Shown here: one piece after another, positions 53,455-63,400 of the stretch | How the letters are laid out: each line of letters opens with the position of its first letter | Numbering within the stretch: the first letter of the stretch is position 1 | Source of the DNA: CBDFGK01 sp965247075 | Lineage (GTDB): Bacteria > Pseudomonadota > Gammaproteobacteria > Pseudomonadales > Halieaceae | Assembly: GCA_965247075.1 (NCBI GenBank) | Contig: CBDFGK010000001.1 | Span: forward strand, 35,913-99,912 | Direction: 5' to 3' | Length of the DNA stretch: 64,000 bases | Notes under the pieces: model-generated | What the model was told of the DNA's origin: nothing | Databases searched by the model: none | Seen by the model: only the letters and a program-made list of their open reading frames with translations | Translations under genes and position numbers: made by a program

Positions 53455-55362
53455 ATGACAGAGCCCGTGTGGGACAGCTTGATCCAGGATGCGCTGGTCT
53501 TTGACGGCAACGGCGGCAAGCCACAGCAAATCGATATCGCCCTCAAGGATGGCAAAGTGGTTGCCAAGGGTTCTGTACTGGGCCCGGAAATGGCGACCCA
53601 GGTGATCAATGCCAGGGGGCAGTGGCTGATGCCCGGCCTGTTGGATATCCACACCCACCTGGACCTGGAGGTCGATCTTGAACCGGGCCTGCCCGAGGCG
53701 GTGCGCCACGGCACCACCACCGTACTGGTGGGAAATTGCAGTCTCGGCATCTGCTTCGGCGATCAGAGAGAGGGCGACCAGAACCCTATTGTCGATTGTT
53801 TTACCCGCGTTGAGAACATTCCCAAACCGATATTGGCCAAGTGCGTGGAGAAAGTGAGCTGGGATAATCCCGCCGCTTACATGGATCATTTTGCCGATAT
53901 TCCACTGGGTCCCAATGTGGCCGTCTTTGTGCCGCACTCCATGCTGCGCATCGAAGTGATGGGCTTGCAGGATTCGGTTAGCCGCGCGCCTACCGAGGCG
54001 GAGCTGGAGCAGATGTGTGAGCTGTTGGCCAGGGCACTGGATGATGGCTACATGGGCCTGAGCACTGATGGCCTGCCATTTCACTACCTGTCCAATGATC
54101 CCAACACCGCCAAGCGTATTCCCACCCAGTTTGCCAGCTACCGGGAACTGAAGCGTCTGCTCAAGGTGGTGCGTGAGCGCGACAAGGTCTGGCAAACCAC
54201 GCCCATCATCGAAAAGCGCATTGAAGCCTTTAAATATTTCTCACTGACCAGTGGGCGATTGCACGGCAAGACCCTCAAGACCTCGGCACTGGCGGCGATG
54301 GAGTTTGCCCTCATGCCCAAGGCCTCCAATGCTTTCCTGGGCTTTGCCAAACTGATGAACTCGAAGTTGTTCAAGGGCAATATGCATTTCCAGGCGCTGG
54401 GTACTAATTTTAAAGTCTGGGCCGACGGAATTGTCAGTCCGCTGTACGAAGAACTGGAGTCCACCTGCAAGCTTATTGCCAAGGAATACGACGACAGGGA
54501 CGGGCGCCTGGCGCTGCTCAATGACCCGGCCTGGGTTCTGCAGTTTCGCAAGGAGTGGCATCACGGTCGCAGTGGCTGGAATCTGGCTCATCTCAAAACC
54601 AGGCTGGGCATGCCCGACAGCCTGGTCATACGCGAATTTCACATGATGATTTTCGACGGTGCGCCAGTGCCGGAATGGGATGGCGAGAGCTTTCAGCAGG
54701 TGCTTGATCGGCTGCAGCGCTTTCAGGCCGGTGAAGCCTCTCAATCCGGTGAAGCCTCTCAATCCGGTGAGGCCTCTCAGGCCCGCAGCGCCGGCGAGCG
54801 CCAGGCCTTTGATTTATTCCCCAGCCCCATCGGCGATGACGCCGACTTTATGCTGCATATGATGCGTACCTACGACAAGGGCTTTCGCTACTGGGTGGAT
54901 ATAGGCAATGTCGGCAATCACGCCACGCTGGATTTGTTGCTGCACGAAAGTACCATGCCGGGCTTTAACGATTCCGGCGCGCATATTACCAATATGGCCT
55001 TTTTTGATGGCAATCTAGGCGCCTTGAAGCGGGCCTGGGAGCGCGACCTCGACACAGTGGCCCGCATGGTGCAGCGGCTGACCTCAGAACCGGCCGCCTT
55101 TTTCGGGCTGGATGTAGGCACGCTGGAAATTGGTGCCCAGGCCGATATTGTGCTGATTGATCCCGAGGCGCTGGGCCAGCATGAATGCGACCCCAACCGA
55201 CAGTTTGTGCACCGCGACGTGTTTGATCACAAGCAGATGATTAATCGTTCCGACGGTGTGGTAAGCCGGGTCATGATCAAGGGTGAAACTGTGTGGGAGG
55301 GCGCAGACTTCGTTGCCGATTACGGTAGCAAGACCCTGGGTCGTGCTCTGCGCGCTGCCTGA
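53455..55362 (+). CDS. Amidohydrolase family protein (N-acyl-D-amino-acid deacylase-like)
   Basis: 635 aa, ATG after GGAGCAGGAG. The metal-site motif DIHTHLDLE (about 64-72) follows the usual MPGLLD; later NCSLGIC and DSGAHITNMAFF match the D-aminoacylase/dihydroorotase-like branch (Asp of the last strand). It is longer than classical D-aminoacylases (~480) owing to inserts around 240-350 and 425-445. The latter holds three tandem GEASQ units encoded by an 18-bp repeat. It hydrolyses an amide or lactam; the substrate is not predicted. Confidence 0.85.
   Translation: MTEPVWDSLIQDALVFDGNGGKPQQIDIALKDGKVVAKGSVLGPEMATQVINARGQWLMPGLLDIHTHLDLEVDLEPGLPEAVRHGTTTVLVGNCSLGICFGDQREGDQNPIVDCFTRVENIPKPILAKCVEKVSWDNPAAYMDHFADIPLGPNVAVFVPHSMLRIEVMGLQDSVSRAPTEAELEQMCELLARALDDGYMGLSTDGLPFHYLSNDPNTAKRIPTQFASYRELKRLLKVVRERDKVWQTTPIIEKRIEAFKYFSLTSGRLHGKTLKTSALAAMEFALMPKASNAFLGFAKLMNSKLFKGNMHFQALGTNFKVWADGIVSPLYEELESTCKLIAKEYDDRDGRLALLNDPAWVLQFRKEWHHGRSGWNLAHLKTRLGMPDSLVIREFHMMIFDGAPVPEWDGESFQQVLDRLQRFQAGEASQSGEASQSGEASQARSAGERQAFDLFPSPIGDDADFMLHMMRTYDKGFRYWVDIGNVGNHATLDLLLHESTMPGFNDSGAHITNMAFFDGNLGALKRAWERDLDTVARMVQRLTSEPAAFFGLDVGTLEIGAQADIVLIDPEALGQHECDPNRQFVHRDVFDHKQMINRSDGVVSRVMIKGETVWEGADFVADYGSKTLGRALRAA
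54730..54783. repeat. 18-bp x 3 in-frame tandem repeat
   Basis: GGTGAAGCCTCTCAATCC at 54730-54747 and 54748-54765 exactly, and a diverged third unit at 54766-54783. It encodes GEASQS-GEASQS-GEASQA in a surface-loop-like position of the amidohydrolase. Unit number can change without a frameshift. Confidence 0.9.
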
Positions 55363-55667
55363 GCTCACCGGCTAGACATAACGCACTGCGTCGCCTGGAG
55401 TTGGCCGCCAGGTTCCTGAATATGCACGCTCGCAACGGCATCGATGCTGACCACAACCCCAATACAGCAATATTGAAGGCCCGGTCGGGTGCCGGAGTGA
55501 AAATCTGTCTATGTAGTCAATCGGCCGCGTTCAGAGCTTACGGGTTAAACGAGTTTAACCCCGCCGTGACCGCTGCCCTCTCTGCGATGACCGCACATGT
55601 TCGTCTGCAACAGGAGGGTTATACTCTAATTCCCTGTTGATAAATGTGCAGTAGGTGACTTGACGCT
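55363..55667. other. Intergenic region with a perfect palindrome
   Basis: 305 bp upstream of the sterol-desaturase-like gene. GGGTTAAAC-GA-GTTTAACCC (55543-55562) is a perfect 20-bp palindrome without a T-run, better suited to a dimeric regulator than a terminator. No supported gene. Confidence 0.55.
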
Positions 55668-56480
55668 ATGCTCTCCCTGAGCCTCGATTCCAGTTCGGCA
55701 ATGCGCCTGCTCGCCTTTGCCACGATAGTGGTTTTGGTAGTGACGTGGGAGTTGCTTTGGCCGAGGCGCGTGCTCAGGTTTTCGCGACTGCGGCGCTGGC
55801 CCAGTAACTATGGCATCAGCGTGTTGAACAGTGTGATGTTATCGCTGCTGTTGCCGGTGTTGGCCGTGGGTGCTGCCCTCTGGGCAGAACAGCAGGGCTG
55901 GGGTCTGTTCAATAGACTTGCACTGCCGGCGGCGCTGACTATCCCGCTATTTGTCATTCTGTTTGACCTGGCCATCTATTGGCAGCACCGGCTCTACCAT
56001 CGGATTCCATGGTTGTGGCGCATGCATCGCATGCACCATGCTGACGGGGATTTTGATGCCTCTACCGGGATCAGGTTTCACCCCCTGTCGATACTGATTT
56101 CCATGCTGATAAAGATAGCTATTGTCCTGATGTTGGGGCCGCCGGCACTGGCCGTTCTACTGGCGGAAATTATTCTCAATGTCACCGCTGTCTTTAACCA
56201 CGGCAACATCCACATCCCGCCGTCAATAGACAGCAAGCTGCGCCTGTTGCTGGTCACCCCGGACATGCACCGCGTACATCATTCTACGGTGGAGGCGGAG
56301 ACCAACAGTAACTTTGGTTTTAATTTCCCCTGGTGGGACCGCTTGTTTGGCAGCTACCGGGAATCGCCCGAGGCGGGCCACGTGGATATGAAGATTGGGG
56401 TGCAGGGCTTTGCTGGAAAGGGGGAAATCTCTATAGGTCCAATGCTGACGCATCCGTTTCGATCATGCCGTCCCGAATAA
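55668..56480 (+). CDS. Sterol desaturase / fatty acid hydroxylase superfamily protein
   Basis: 270 aa membrane protein. The di-iron histidine boxes are present: HRLYH, HRMHH and the distal HRVHH (plus HGNIH), set among about four membrane helices, with GFNFPWWDRLFGSY at the end. These enzymes hydroxylate or desaturate lipids or sterols with O2, and some cleave ether lipids. The gene stands alone, with a perfect palindrome 105 bp upstream that might be its operator. Confidence 0.87.
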   Translation: MLSLSLDSSSAMRLLAFATIVVLVVTWELLWPRRVLRFSRLRRWPSNYGISVLNSVMLSLLLPVLAVGAALWAEQQGWGLFNRLALPAALTIPLFVILFDLAIYWQHRLYHRIPWLWRMHRMHHADGDFDASTGIRFHPLSILISMLIKIAIVLMLGPPALAVLLAEIILNVTAVFNHGNIHIPPSIDSKLRLLLVTPDMHRVHHSTVEAETNSNFGFNFPWWDRLFGSYRESPEAGHVDMKIGVQGFAGKGEISIGPMLTHPFRSCRPE

Positions 56481-56489
56481 TCTTTTCAA

Positions 56490-56867
56490 TCACCAGCGCA
56501 TCGAGATGGCCACGCCGCCACCGCGCAGGCGGGAATGCCCGTCTGCCAGCCATAGCGGCGATACAGGGTGGTGGCCGAGGCAGGCGGTGTGTCCAGAGGC
56601 AAAGCTATCGTTACCACTGTTGTCGGGGCGCTCCTTGTCCACCAGGGTCTTGCCGAGCAGTGACACACCTGTGGCAGTAAGCATGCTGTATGTAGACTGC
56701 TGTAGACCGTTCCAGTCTTCTCGCGTGTATGGCAGTATCAGCGCTGTACCAATCAAGCTAACGACACCCACATTACTGATGTCGTCCCAGCTGTCGTCGC
56801 TTATGGCATGGGCCGACGGGTCAAGGCCAGGCACCAGCAGAAGTATGAGGAAGTGTCGGAATTTCAT
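56490..56867 (-). pseudogene. PAP2-family phosphatase, truncated and frameshifted
   Basis: From the ATG at 56867 (after GGAAGGA) there is a signal peptide, then KERPDNSGNDSFASGHTA, the first two PAP2 motifs (KxxxRP and SGH). After that the frame is lost. In the neighbouring frame TLYRRYGWQTGIPACAVAAW, a normal continuation, runs into a stop, and the third motif (SRxxxxxHxxxD) is missing. The gene is therefore inactive and cut against the sterol-desaturase-like gene. Confidence 0.72.
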
Positions 56868-56883
56868 GGTCATGTCCTTCCTT

Positions 56884-56901
56884 GGCCGAATAAATTCGGC
56901 C
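56884..56901. repeat. REP-like palindrome
   Basis: GGCCGAA-TAAA-TTCGGCC, a perfect 7-bp-arm hairpin of the GGCCGAATxxATTCGGCC kind often dispersed in proteobacterial genomes. It separates the PAP2 remnant from the small frame to its right. Confidence 0.7.
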
Positions 56902-57099
56902 CTACAAGCGTTGGTAACCGCGCTCGGTTAGGGTGCGTGTTACCGCTGCTTTAGCGGCTGCCAGTACCTGACCCAGTGGCTGGGAGGCGTCTATTTCAGC
57001 GATGGGTGCACCGTTGAATGTCAGTTTCGGGGTGACTTCAATTTTCCTGCACAACGCGTCACAAAACGCTGATTGCGGCTTCGGCGACACATGGATCAT
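56902..57099 (-). CDS. Small open frame, unrecognised (possible gene stub)
   Basis: 65 codons with protein-like composition, including EVTPKLTFNGAPIAEIDASQ and a helical AAAKAAVTRTLTERGYQRL end, but no clear ribosome site. It may be the 3' end of a gene truncated next to the defence operon rather than a complete gene. The 57100-57162 gap marks the start of that operon's 3' end. Confidence 0.3.
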   Translation of the reverse strand: MIHVSPKPQSAFCDALCRKIEVTPKLTFNGAPIAEIDASQPLGQVLAAAKAAVTRTLTERGYQRL

Positions 57100-57162
57100 C
57101 TGAATCGCGGAAAACGTTCAGATCTCTATGGCACAGCACGGTCTAATTCGAGGACCGCATCT

Positions 57163-59925
57163 TTAACTCACCTCAACCCATGCCAGCAATTCAGTCGTAT
57201 ATCCAATCTCCGGGTTCGCAATCCCACGGTGACCAATTTCCCGCTGTAGAGTGGGCTCTACATGTTCATGAAGCAGGTTGGCCCGATCAGTTTCCTTGAA
57301 TAAAGGCTGCCCGGCCGGGGCACTAAAACAATCACGATACCGCTTTTCAATTGAGGGAACACGCTTACCCTCCTGGTCCACAGCGATAGGAACCAGGTGC
57401 GTCCCGGTATCTGCGCCACTCCCGAATGATTGTGCCAGCCAGACACTAAGCACTACGGGTCGATCAAGACCGATAGTCGCAGTTACTCCCAGCATTGAAG
57501 GCGCTGCAGCACGCCACTGCTCAAATAATCTATTAGTGATCTCGTGGTCAATTCCTATCAAGACCAGATTGTCGTCATCTTGGGCCAGGTCACGATCCAA
57601 GGTACATGTCACTGGTTCTGAATTGGAGTCAAGAATAAGCTCGAAGCGGTTATCATCCACCTTGTGATAACTTCCACCATTGGCTTCCACGCCGGAATGG
57701 AGAAACTCTATAAGGCGCGATTTGCTCTCGTCAATATCCGCCAAAGGCTTGTAATCATCCAAACTAAAGTGGTCCAGATCCTGGAACAGCTCGAACACCA
57801 CCTTGCGCGCTTCCCTGGCATTCGACATTGCAGCTTCCAGTTCTTCACGTGTACGCACCAGCTTAGGATCAGAGAGAGCCTCCCGATAGAGCTGGTCGTA
57901 GCTCAAGCGATCATTTAGCTGGCCCAAAATCTGGACACGCAGGTCTTCGGTGACATTGCCATGCTCATCGACCTTCCCTAAGGTACGGGCAATCTCATTG
58001 AGTTTATCGGTTAGCAGCAGGTAGATGCGGCCTTCGATAGTGTCTGACAACACGAGATTATAGACTTGTGCTGTATCCTTTTGCCCGTACCGGTGAATGC
58101 GACCAATCCGCTGCTCTACATCCATCGGGTTCCACGGCAGATCAAAGTTGAACAGAACACGACTAAATTGGAGGTTGATGCCTTCTCGCCCGGCCGCCGT
58201 GCAGATCAACACACGCGGCCCGTCCGCCTTGCGGAAACGCTTTTCCGCTGCCAGCTTCATGCCATGGTCACCACCTCTCAATACTACAACGCCCTGGCCG
58301 GGGTAAGCAGCGTCAATCTCACGCGATAGCAGATCCACCGTAGCCAGGTAGGTGGCAAAGATAACCACTTTCTCGCTGGGATTCTGGTTCCATAAGGCAC
58401 CAAGACCCCGTAGAAGTTTCTCAACCTTGGTTTCCTGATCTTGTGGGAAGACGGCTAGCAGGTCCGCAATGCGAAGCCGTTCCTCTGGCAGTGACAACGC
58501 CACAGCCGTCGCCGCAACATCTTCACCCTCGGCGGTAATCACTTCAGAAGACTCTGAGGATGCAACCGTAGCCAATTCCTCTTCATCCAGTTTCCGAATC
58601 AGCCGAAGCTTGAGGTCAGCAAGAATTCGATCTACTTCTCCACGTCCAATCGCATCGTCAGGCAACCCGCTCTGCCGATAAATCAACTGTCGGGCTTCGT
58701 CCATCAATGTCTGGTGGCCATCAATGTCTAGTGCCTGATCTTTGAGAATCGCCTCGTGGATGGTCAATGCCAACTGTCGTCGGTGCAATGTATTGCGAAC
58801 GGCTGCAAAACTGGATGCGGCGATCTTCTGGAAAATCGTCATCACAAAACCGAGTGCACGACCCTGATTGCCCTGTTTTTTTGCTAAATCAAAGCCATCT
58901 TGCAGGTACTCCCGTAATTTTGCGTAGAAGATGTTTTCATCAGGAGACATAGTGAATGATTCGGTATGCACCCAGCGTCTTGTAAATAGCTGAGAGCCAT
59001 CCGGTGTACAGGCATCTGCCTTGGTGCGCCGATATACCACCTCATTCAGGCGATGGCGTTCCTCAACCATCTCCTCCGGGCTCTTGAATAAGGTAGGATT
59101 CAGCAATTGAATTAGCATCCAGAAACGGAAATGGTCACCCTGGTGCGGTGTGGCGGATAACAACAGCAGGTCCCGCGTATGGTCGCGCAGCGCCTCAGCC
59201 AGTTTATAATTTTCTGTTTTACGAACCTTGCGGCCGTTTCTGTATGCAGAAAGATGATGCGCCTCATCGAACACCACCAGATCCCACGGCGGTGCTTCTT
59301 TTAAACGGTTAATCCGCGCCTGCCGTTTCAGTGTATCAACACTGGCAATTAGCCAGTCATGCCTGGCAAAGGCATTACTCTTGCGATCCGTCACATCTCC
59401 TTGTGCACCGAAGACTTCAAACTCGAGATTGAAGACTTCATTCAGCTCACGATGCCAGTTATTCACCAAGCCGGCGGGTACGACGATCAGAGCACGATTC
59501 AGCTCCCCACGGCTGGCAAGCTCACGCAGGATCAACGCCGTCTCAATAGTCTTACCAAGGCCCACCTCGTCGGCAACCAGAAACCGTCGGGGTAAAGCCG
59601 TGGCTACTTGATGAGTAAGCACCACCTGATGTGGTAGAAGATCAATTCTCGCTGACGTCAGTGCTGCTGCATTCTCCATCAACGGCAGCGCATGGGCTTC
59701 TATATGCAACCAGGCATTACGTAGCCGATCTGCACCACCCTGAACATTCGCGATAATCTGTTCGGCACGACTGGCAGCAGGACGAAGTGCCTCACCAAAC
59801 ACCTGTCTCTCACCGCCGGGGAAAAATACGTGCACATAGCCATTGGCAGCGATACGAACAACCACACCTTCGCCAAACTCAGGGTGTAATACTCGCTGAC
59901 CAGGCTGATAGCCACCCCCTGTCAT
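57163..59925 (-). CDS. SNF2-type DNA helicase/ATPase of a BREX-like (BrxHII/DrmD-like) defence operon
   Basis: 920 aa from the ATG at 59925, which has an AGGGAGAA site. Walker A ADEVGLGKTIE at about 118-128, DEAH at 220-223, motif III SATPHQGD, and the C-terminal helicase lobe with GREGINLQ and QRIGRIHRYGQ define an SF2/SNF2 translocase. A small beta domain (GQRVLHPEFGEGVVVRI) precedes it, and an accessory C-terminal domain of about 300 residues follows. It is the last gene of a PglZ/DUF1156 operon, 13 bp after the unassigned gene. BREX type 3 has BrxHII and DISARM class 1 has DrmD of this kind; PglZ favours BREX. Confidence 0.85.
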   Translation of the reverse strand: MTGGGYQPGQRVLHPEFGEGVVVRIAANGYVHVFFPGGERQVFGEALRPAASRAEQIIANVQGGADRLRNAWLHIEAHALPLMENAAALTSARIDLLPHQVVLTHQVATALPRRFLVADEVGLGKTIETALILRELASRGELNRALIVVPAGLVNNWHRELNEVFNLEFEVFGAQGDVTDRKSNAFARHDWLIASVDTLKRQARINRLKEAPPWDLVVFDEAHHLSAYRNGRKVRKTENYKLAEALRDHTRDLLLLSATPHQGDHFRFWMLIQLLNPTLFKSPEEMVEERHRLNEVVYRRTKADACTPDGSQLFTRRWVHTESFTMSPDENIFYAKLREYLQDGFDLAKKQGNQGRALGFVMTIFQKIAASSFAAVRNTLHRRQLALTIHEAILKDQALDIDGHQTLMDEARQLIYRQSGLPDDAIGRGEVDRILADLKLRLIRKLDEEELATVASSESSEVITAEGEDVAATAVALSLPEERLRIADLLAVFPQDQETKVEKLLRGLGALWNQNPSEKVVIFATYLATVDLLSREIDAAYPGQGVVVLRGGDHGMKLAAEKRFRKADGPRVLICTAAGREGINLQFSRVLFNFDLPWNPMDVEQRIGRIHRYGQKDTAQVYNLVLSDTIEGRIYLLLTDKLNEIARTLGKVDEHGNVTEDLRVQILGQLNDRLSYDQLYREALSDPKLVRTREELEAAMSNAREARKVVFELFQDLDHFSLDDYKPLADIDESKSRLIEFLHSGVEANGGSYHKVDDNRFELILDSNSEPVTCTLDRDLAQDDDNLVLIGIDHEITNRLFEQWRAAAPSMLGVTATIGLDRPVVLSVWLAQSFGSGADTGTHLVPIAVDQEGKRVPSIEKRYRDCFSAPAGQPLFKETDRANLLHEHVEPTLQREIGHRGIANPEIGYTTELLAWVEVS

Positions 59926-59938
59926 TAACTTCTCCCTG

Positions 59939-60460
59939 TCAGCTGATCCGCGGGTGATGTAGGCCCGCCCAGTGCTTGCCGTCAGGGTCGGCTTGAGGAT
60001 CATCTGTATTCATCAGGCGCTCCACTTCATTTTCGGCACCGGAGAACAACAACCGACCGATTGGCAGGCCCTCACCACCCATACCACGGTGCTTCCAGAA
60101 ATATGTTTCGCTTGCCCCCTTCATAGATATACGATTGCGTCCACTGGGCGCCCACAGAATCAATCCGGCCTGCCCCTGATAGAAATCCTGGAATGACAGA
60201 ATCACCTCTTTCAGATCCGTCTCAATCCACTCGATGGCATCATCACCTCCAAGAACATCGAGGCAACCTTCAAACCCGGAAACCATCAGGGCGTCACCGT
60301 CGGCAGCAGGCAGATCATCTGGCCACTTATCAACCAATGCGAAAAATTGGCGCAGCGACACCACATCTTTAGGCGCATTCAATCCTGACAAGACCTCAGC
60401 ATCCCACAACAGTGCGAAACCACGGCGGGGCCAGCCCTCATTACATCGTGTTCTGACCAC
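59939..60460 (-). CDS. Unassigned 173-aa protein inside the BREX-like operon
   Basis: GTG start eight bases after GGAG, five bases after the methylase stop. Acidic, soluble, no P-loop, no membrane segment. Visible blocks are ALLWDAEVLSGLNAPKDVVS, FVALVDKWPDD-like FFALVDKWPDDLPAADGD, and SETYFWKHRGMGGEGLPIGR. It is not BrxF (no Walker A) and I do not recognise it as BrxA or BrxB. Its position between methylase and helicase, with tight spacing, implies a subunit or specificity factor of the system. Confidence 0.65.
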   Translation of the reverse strand: MVRTRCNEGWPRRGFALLWDAEVLSGLNAPKDVVSLRQFFALVDKWPDDLPAADGDALMVSGFEGCLDVLGGDDAIEWIETDLKEVILSFQDFYQGQAGLILWAPSGRNRISMKGASETYFWKHRGMGGEGLPIGRLLFSGAENEVERLMNTDDPQADPDGKHWAGLHHPRIS

Positions 60461-60465
60461 TATGC

Positions 60466-63400
60466 TTACTCCTCTCCCATTTCATCAAACATTGACAGCT
60501 GCTGCACTTTGCTCTGGTTTTTAGACTCCCAATTCTGATAGAGCTTCGAGGCTGTGATCGCGGCATTTCTGACCGGAGAATTGGCCCCATGTGTTTTGAA
60601 CCAGATAAGAATTGCACCCAATGCCGGGTGTGGATTGAAATTCTCATTATTCAGTGTCTCACTGGCGTTGATACCACTGCCTTCAAAACAGGCCCCGATC
60701 AGGAACATGGCTTGATCATAATCACTTTGCAGGCTCTTGCGATGTTTACCGGTCCACACCTGGGCGAGATCAAGCGGCAAGGTCAGAAAGTAAACCTTTT
60801 TATCCTCGTAGACCCAGCCCCGACTGGCAAAATCGGATGGCGCGCTGCCAGTGCCACGCAAAAATTTCTGCATCTGGTCACGGGGCAGCTCATTGACACC
60901 ATCAAACAGACGCAGCAACATACGGGTAAAGGGCTCCGCATTGTGCGGCGGTGCTTCCTTTATACCTCCCGCTTCCTCATCGAGTAACTGGTTGATGCCC
61001 AGAAGAGCCTCCAATACTGACATGGGGGCGTCTTGATCCTTGTAGACTTTGCCGTAGTGGCGGGAGAAATACTCCAGTGCCTTGCCTCGCCGGATTACTT
61101 GCAGGTCGGCTTCCGGAAGACCTTCATCCTGATGATGTTCGAGTAAGTCTTGCAAATCACGGACATCATGCAACACCTGACGGCGCAGCTTGGCCCAGGA
61201 AATTGGCTTTGGCTCATCGTGACGTTTACGACAGACATGGATAATGTCGTATTCAATCTTGCGAGAGCCAAATTCGCCCTCGCCCTTGGTTTCATCGCTC
61301 CGAATAGGATATGTCGCTTCAAGAAAGAAGCCAGCATCAAACAGTGACTCTAACACGGAAACCCAAGGAGCATCTTCACTATGGTGGAAAGTAAAACTCA
61401 ACAGTCCGCTGGGTTTCAGTATTCTCCCAGCTTCTTTCCAGCACTCGGTGAGTAAACGCTGATAGAATACATCCGCGTTATCAATTCCTTTCTCTTCGTC
61501 TTGCCCTGGCTGGCGCGCTCGGTTTGCAACCGCTTCCAATGTCTTCGGTGTGTACTCTCCACCGTATTCTTTCGGGTAATTTTTTCGAAGGACCAGTCGG
61601 AGCCAAACATAGAAGAAATCTGAAAGCTCAGAGTAATGCAGGAGGCCACCAAATGGTGGGTCAGTCACCACAAGATCGTATGTCTCCGTACGAAGCGCAC
61701 TCAAATCTGTAGAGGAACAGCAGGCAACATCTGCTTGCTGAACCGGGTCTCCGCATTCTACCTTCTCGCTTTTCCCTGTAATGGCCCCAGACAGTCCGAG
61801 CACTTGATCCACAAGTCGTCCGTGATGAACTAATTCCCATGGAGCTTTTGTCCAATCTATAGAGGAAGATATACTCCCATACTGGCTCCGCCAATTACCA
61901 CGACCTAAGTCAGCAAAAACACAATTCTCAATCATAGTAGATTTCGGATGGAAATTATTATTCGAAAACATCGGTTCTGGAGTGTCTCGCTGTGGATTCC
62001 AAATCGTGAACATGCACTGGTTTCTTAGGTATTGTTGAAAAACGCCTAAAACATATTCACGGACTTCATCGGAGTAATCTGCAGGGGTATCAATTGTCAT
62101 TAAGAGACGGGACAAAACTATTAACTGTCTTGTATTGAACATCTTCCACCAATGGGTGAAACCATGGTTCGGAATGCCACCGTTCAGCTTATGCGTCATG
62201 AATCCATAGGGAAGTTCACTGCGTGGCCAATATTCGGCTAGTTCTCCATCCTTGAGTGACCCCCATTCTTCACAGGCGGCATCAAACGCAGCCGAATTGT
62301 TACCTTCAATAAAGAACCGCCCACCATATATCTGGCCCTCAGCGTCACAATGAGGGCAATAGCCTTGATGCGCGTAAATCGCTACCGGTCCGGTTTTTCC
62401 CGATGCCTTAACCGTGGTCAGAATATCCTGAACGGTGCCACATGCACCACAGGCATAATTGCTGCGTTTGGGAACCGTGCCACCCTCTTTACCTGTTTGG
62501 ATGAGAATACCGGTATCTGGGCAAGTAACCTGATCCGGCAATTTTCCGCGCACCTCGAACAACCGGCATTTCTCTGCCCGCACCTGGTTCCAGCGAATTG
62601 TCTCCTCCACCGGATCATCTACGCTGCCGCCGTAGGGCTCCCCCTGTTCATTTTGCGACGCCTCACCTTGCAGCCATTCCGGATGTACCAACAAAGACAG
62701 CTCAACCTTTTTCCGTTTGCCAATACCCAGTTTCCCGAATGTCTCAGTCTTTCCACAACAGGGACATTCAGTGCTCTCCGGCGATCCGTCGTATTCATTA
62801 AGTGTGGCTACTGTAAAAGGTCGCTCGGTATCAGCTACCACCAATGAAACACCCGGCGCCATACGGGCATCACGTTCTTCCAGGTCGTAATCACATCCGC
62901 ATTGTTTACAGGTACGTGCCCAATACTTCACGGTAAGGGTTTTGATCGCCATCACCGGGCTGCTCAAGATGGGTGTACGATGTCCACATCCCGTCACCTG
63001 ACAGGGACCATGCTTGGCCCAAAAGGCATAAATCATTTCTGGCCCGCGGTAGCTGTAATCCTTACGCTCCTTCGGCATTAGAGCCAACGGATCGAAGTCA
63101 TCACCCATCACTTCGCCCGTGCTGAGCTGCGTCCATTCACCTTGATGACCGCGTGGGCAATCGCAGGCATAGAAAGGCATGATCTGCGGCTTTACCTCGG
63201 CTTCGATGTCTGCCAGTAGTGCCTCGACCTCTGCCTTATCCACCTGAGCCAGTTCGTTCTTGACCACGAACCAGGCGACAGGGTTGAGATCGTTGCCAAA
63301 CATCTGCATACCCAGCCGAGAGCCTTCGACAACGGTTGTACCACCGCCCATAAAAATATCAGCGACCTTCAGATTCTTGAATGCACCCTTCTTTTGGTGA

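Noticed and set aside
53344..54195. 283-codon open frame on the minus strand
   Set aside because: It is antisense to the amidohydrolase, has no family character (His/Gln-rich shadow composition) and no ribosome site.
54730..54783. Possible short CRISPR-like repeat
   Set aside because: The units are contiguous, without spacers, and lie in frame inside a conserved gene.
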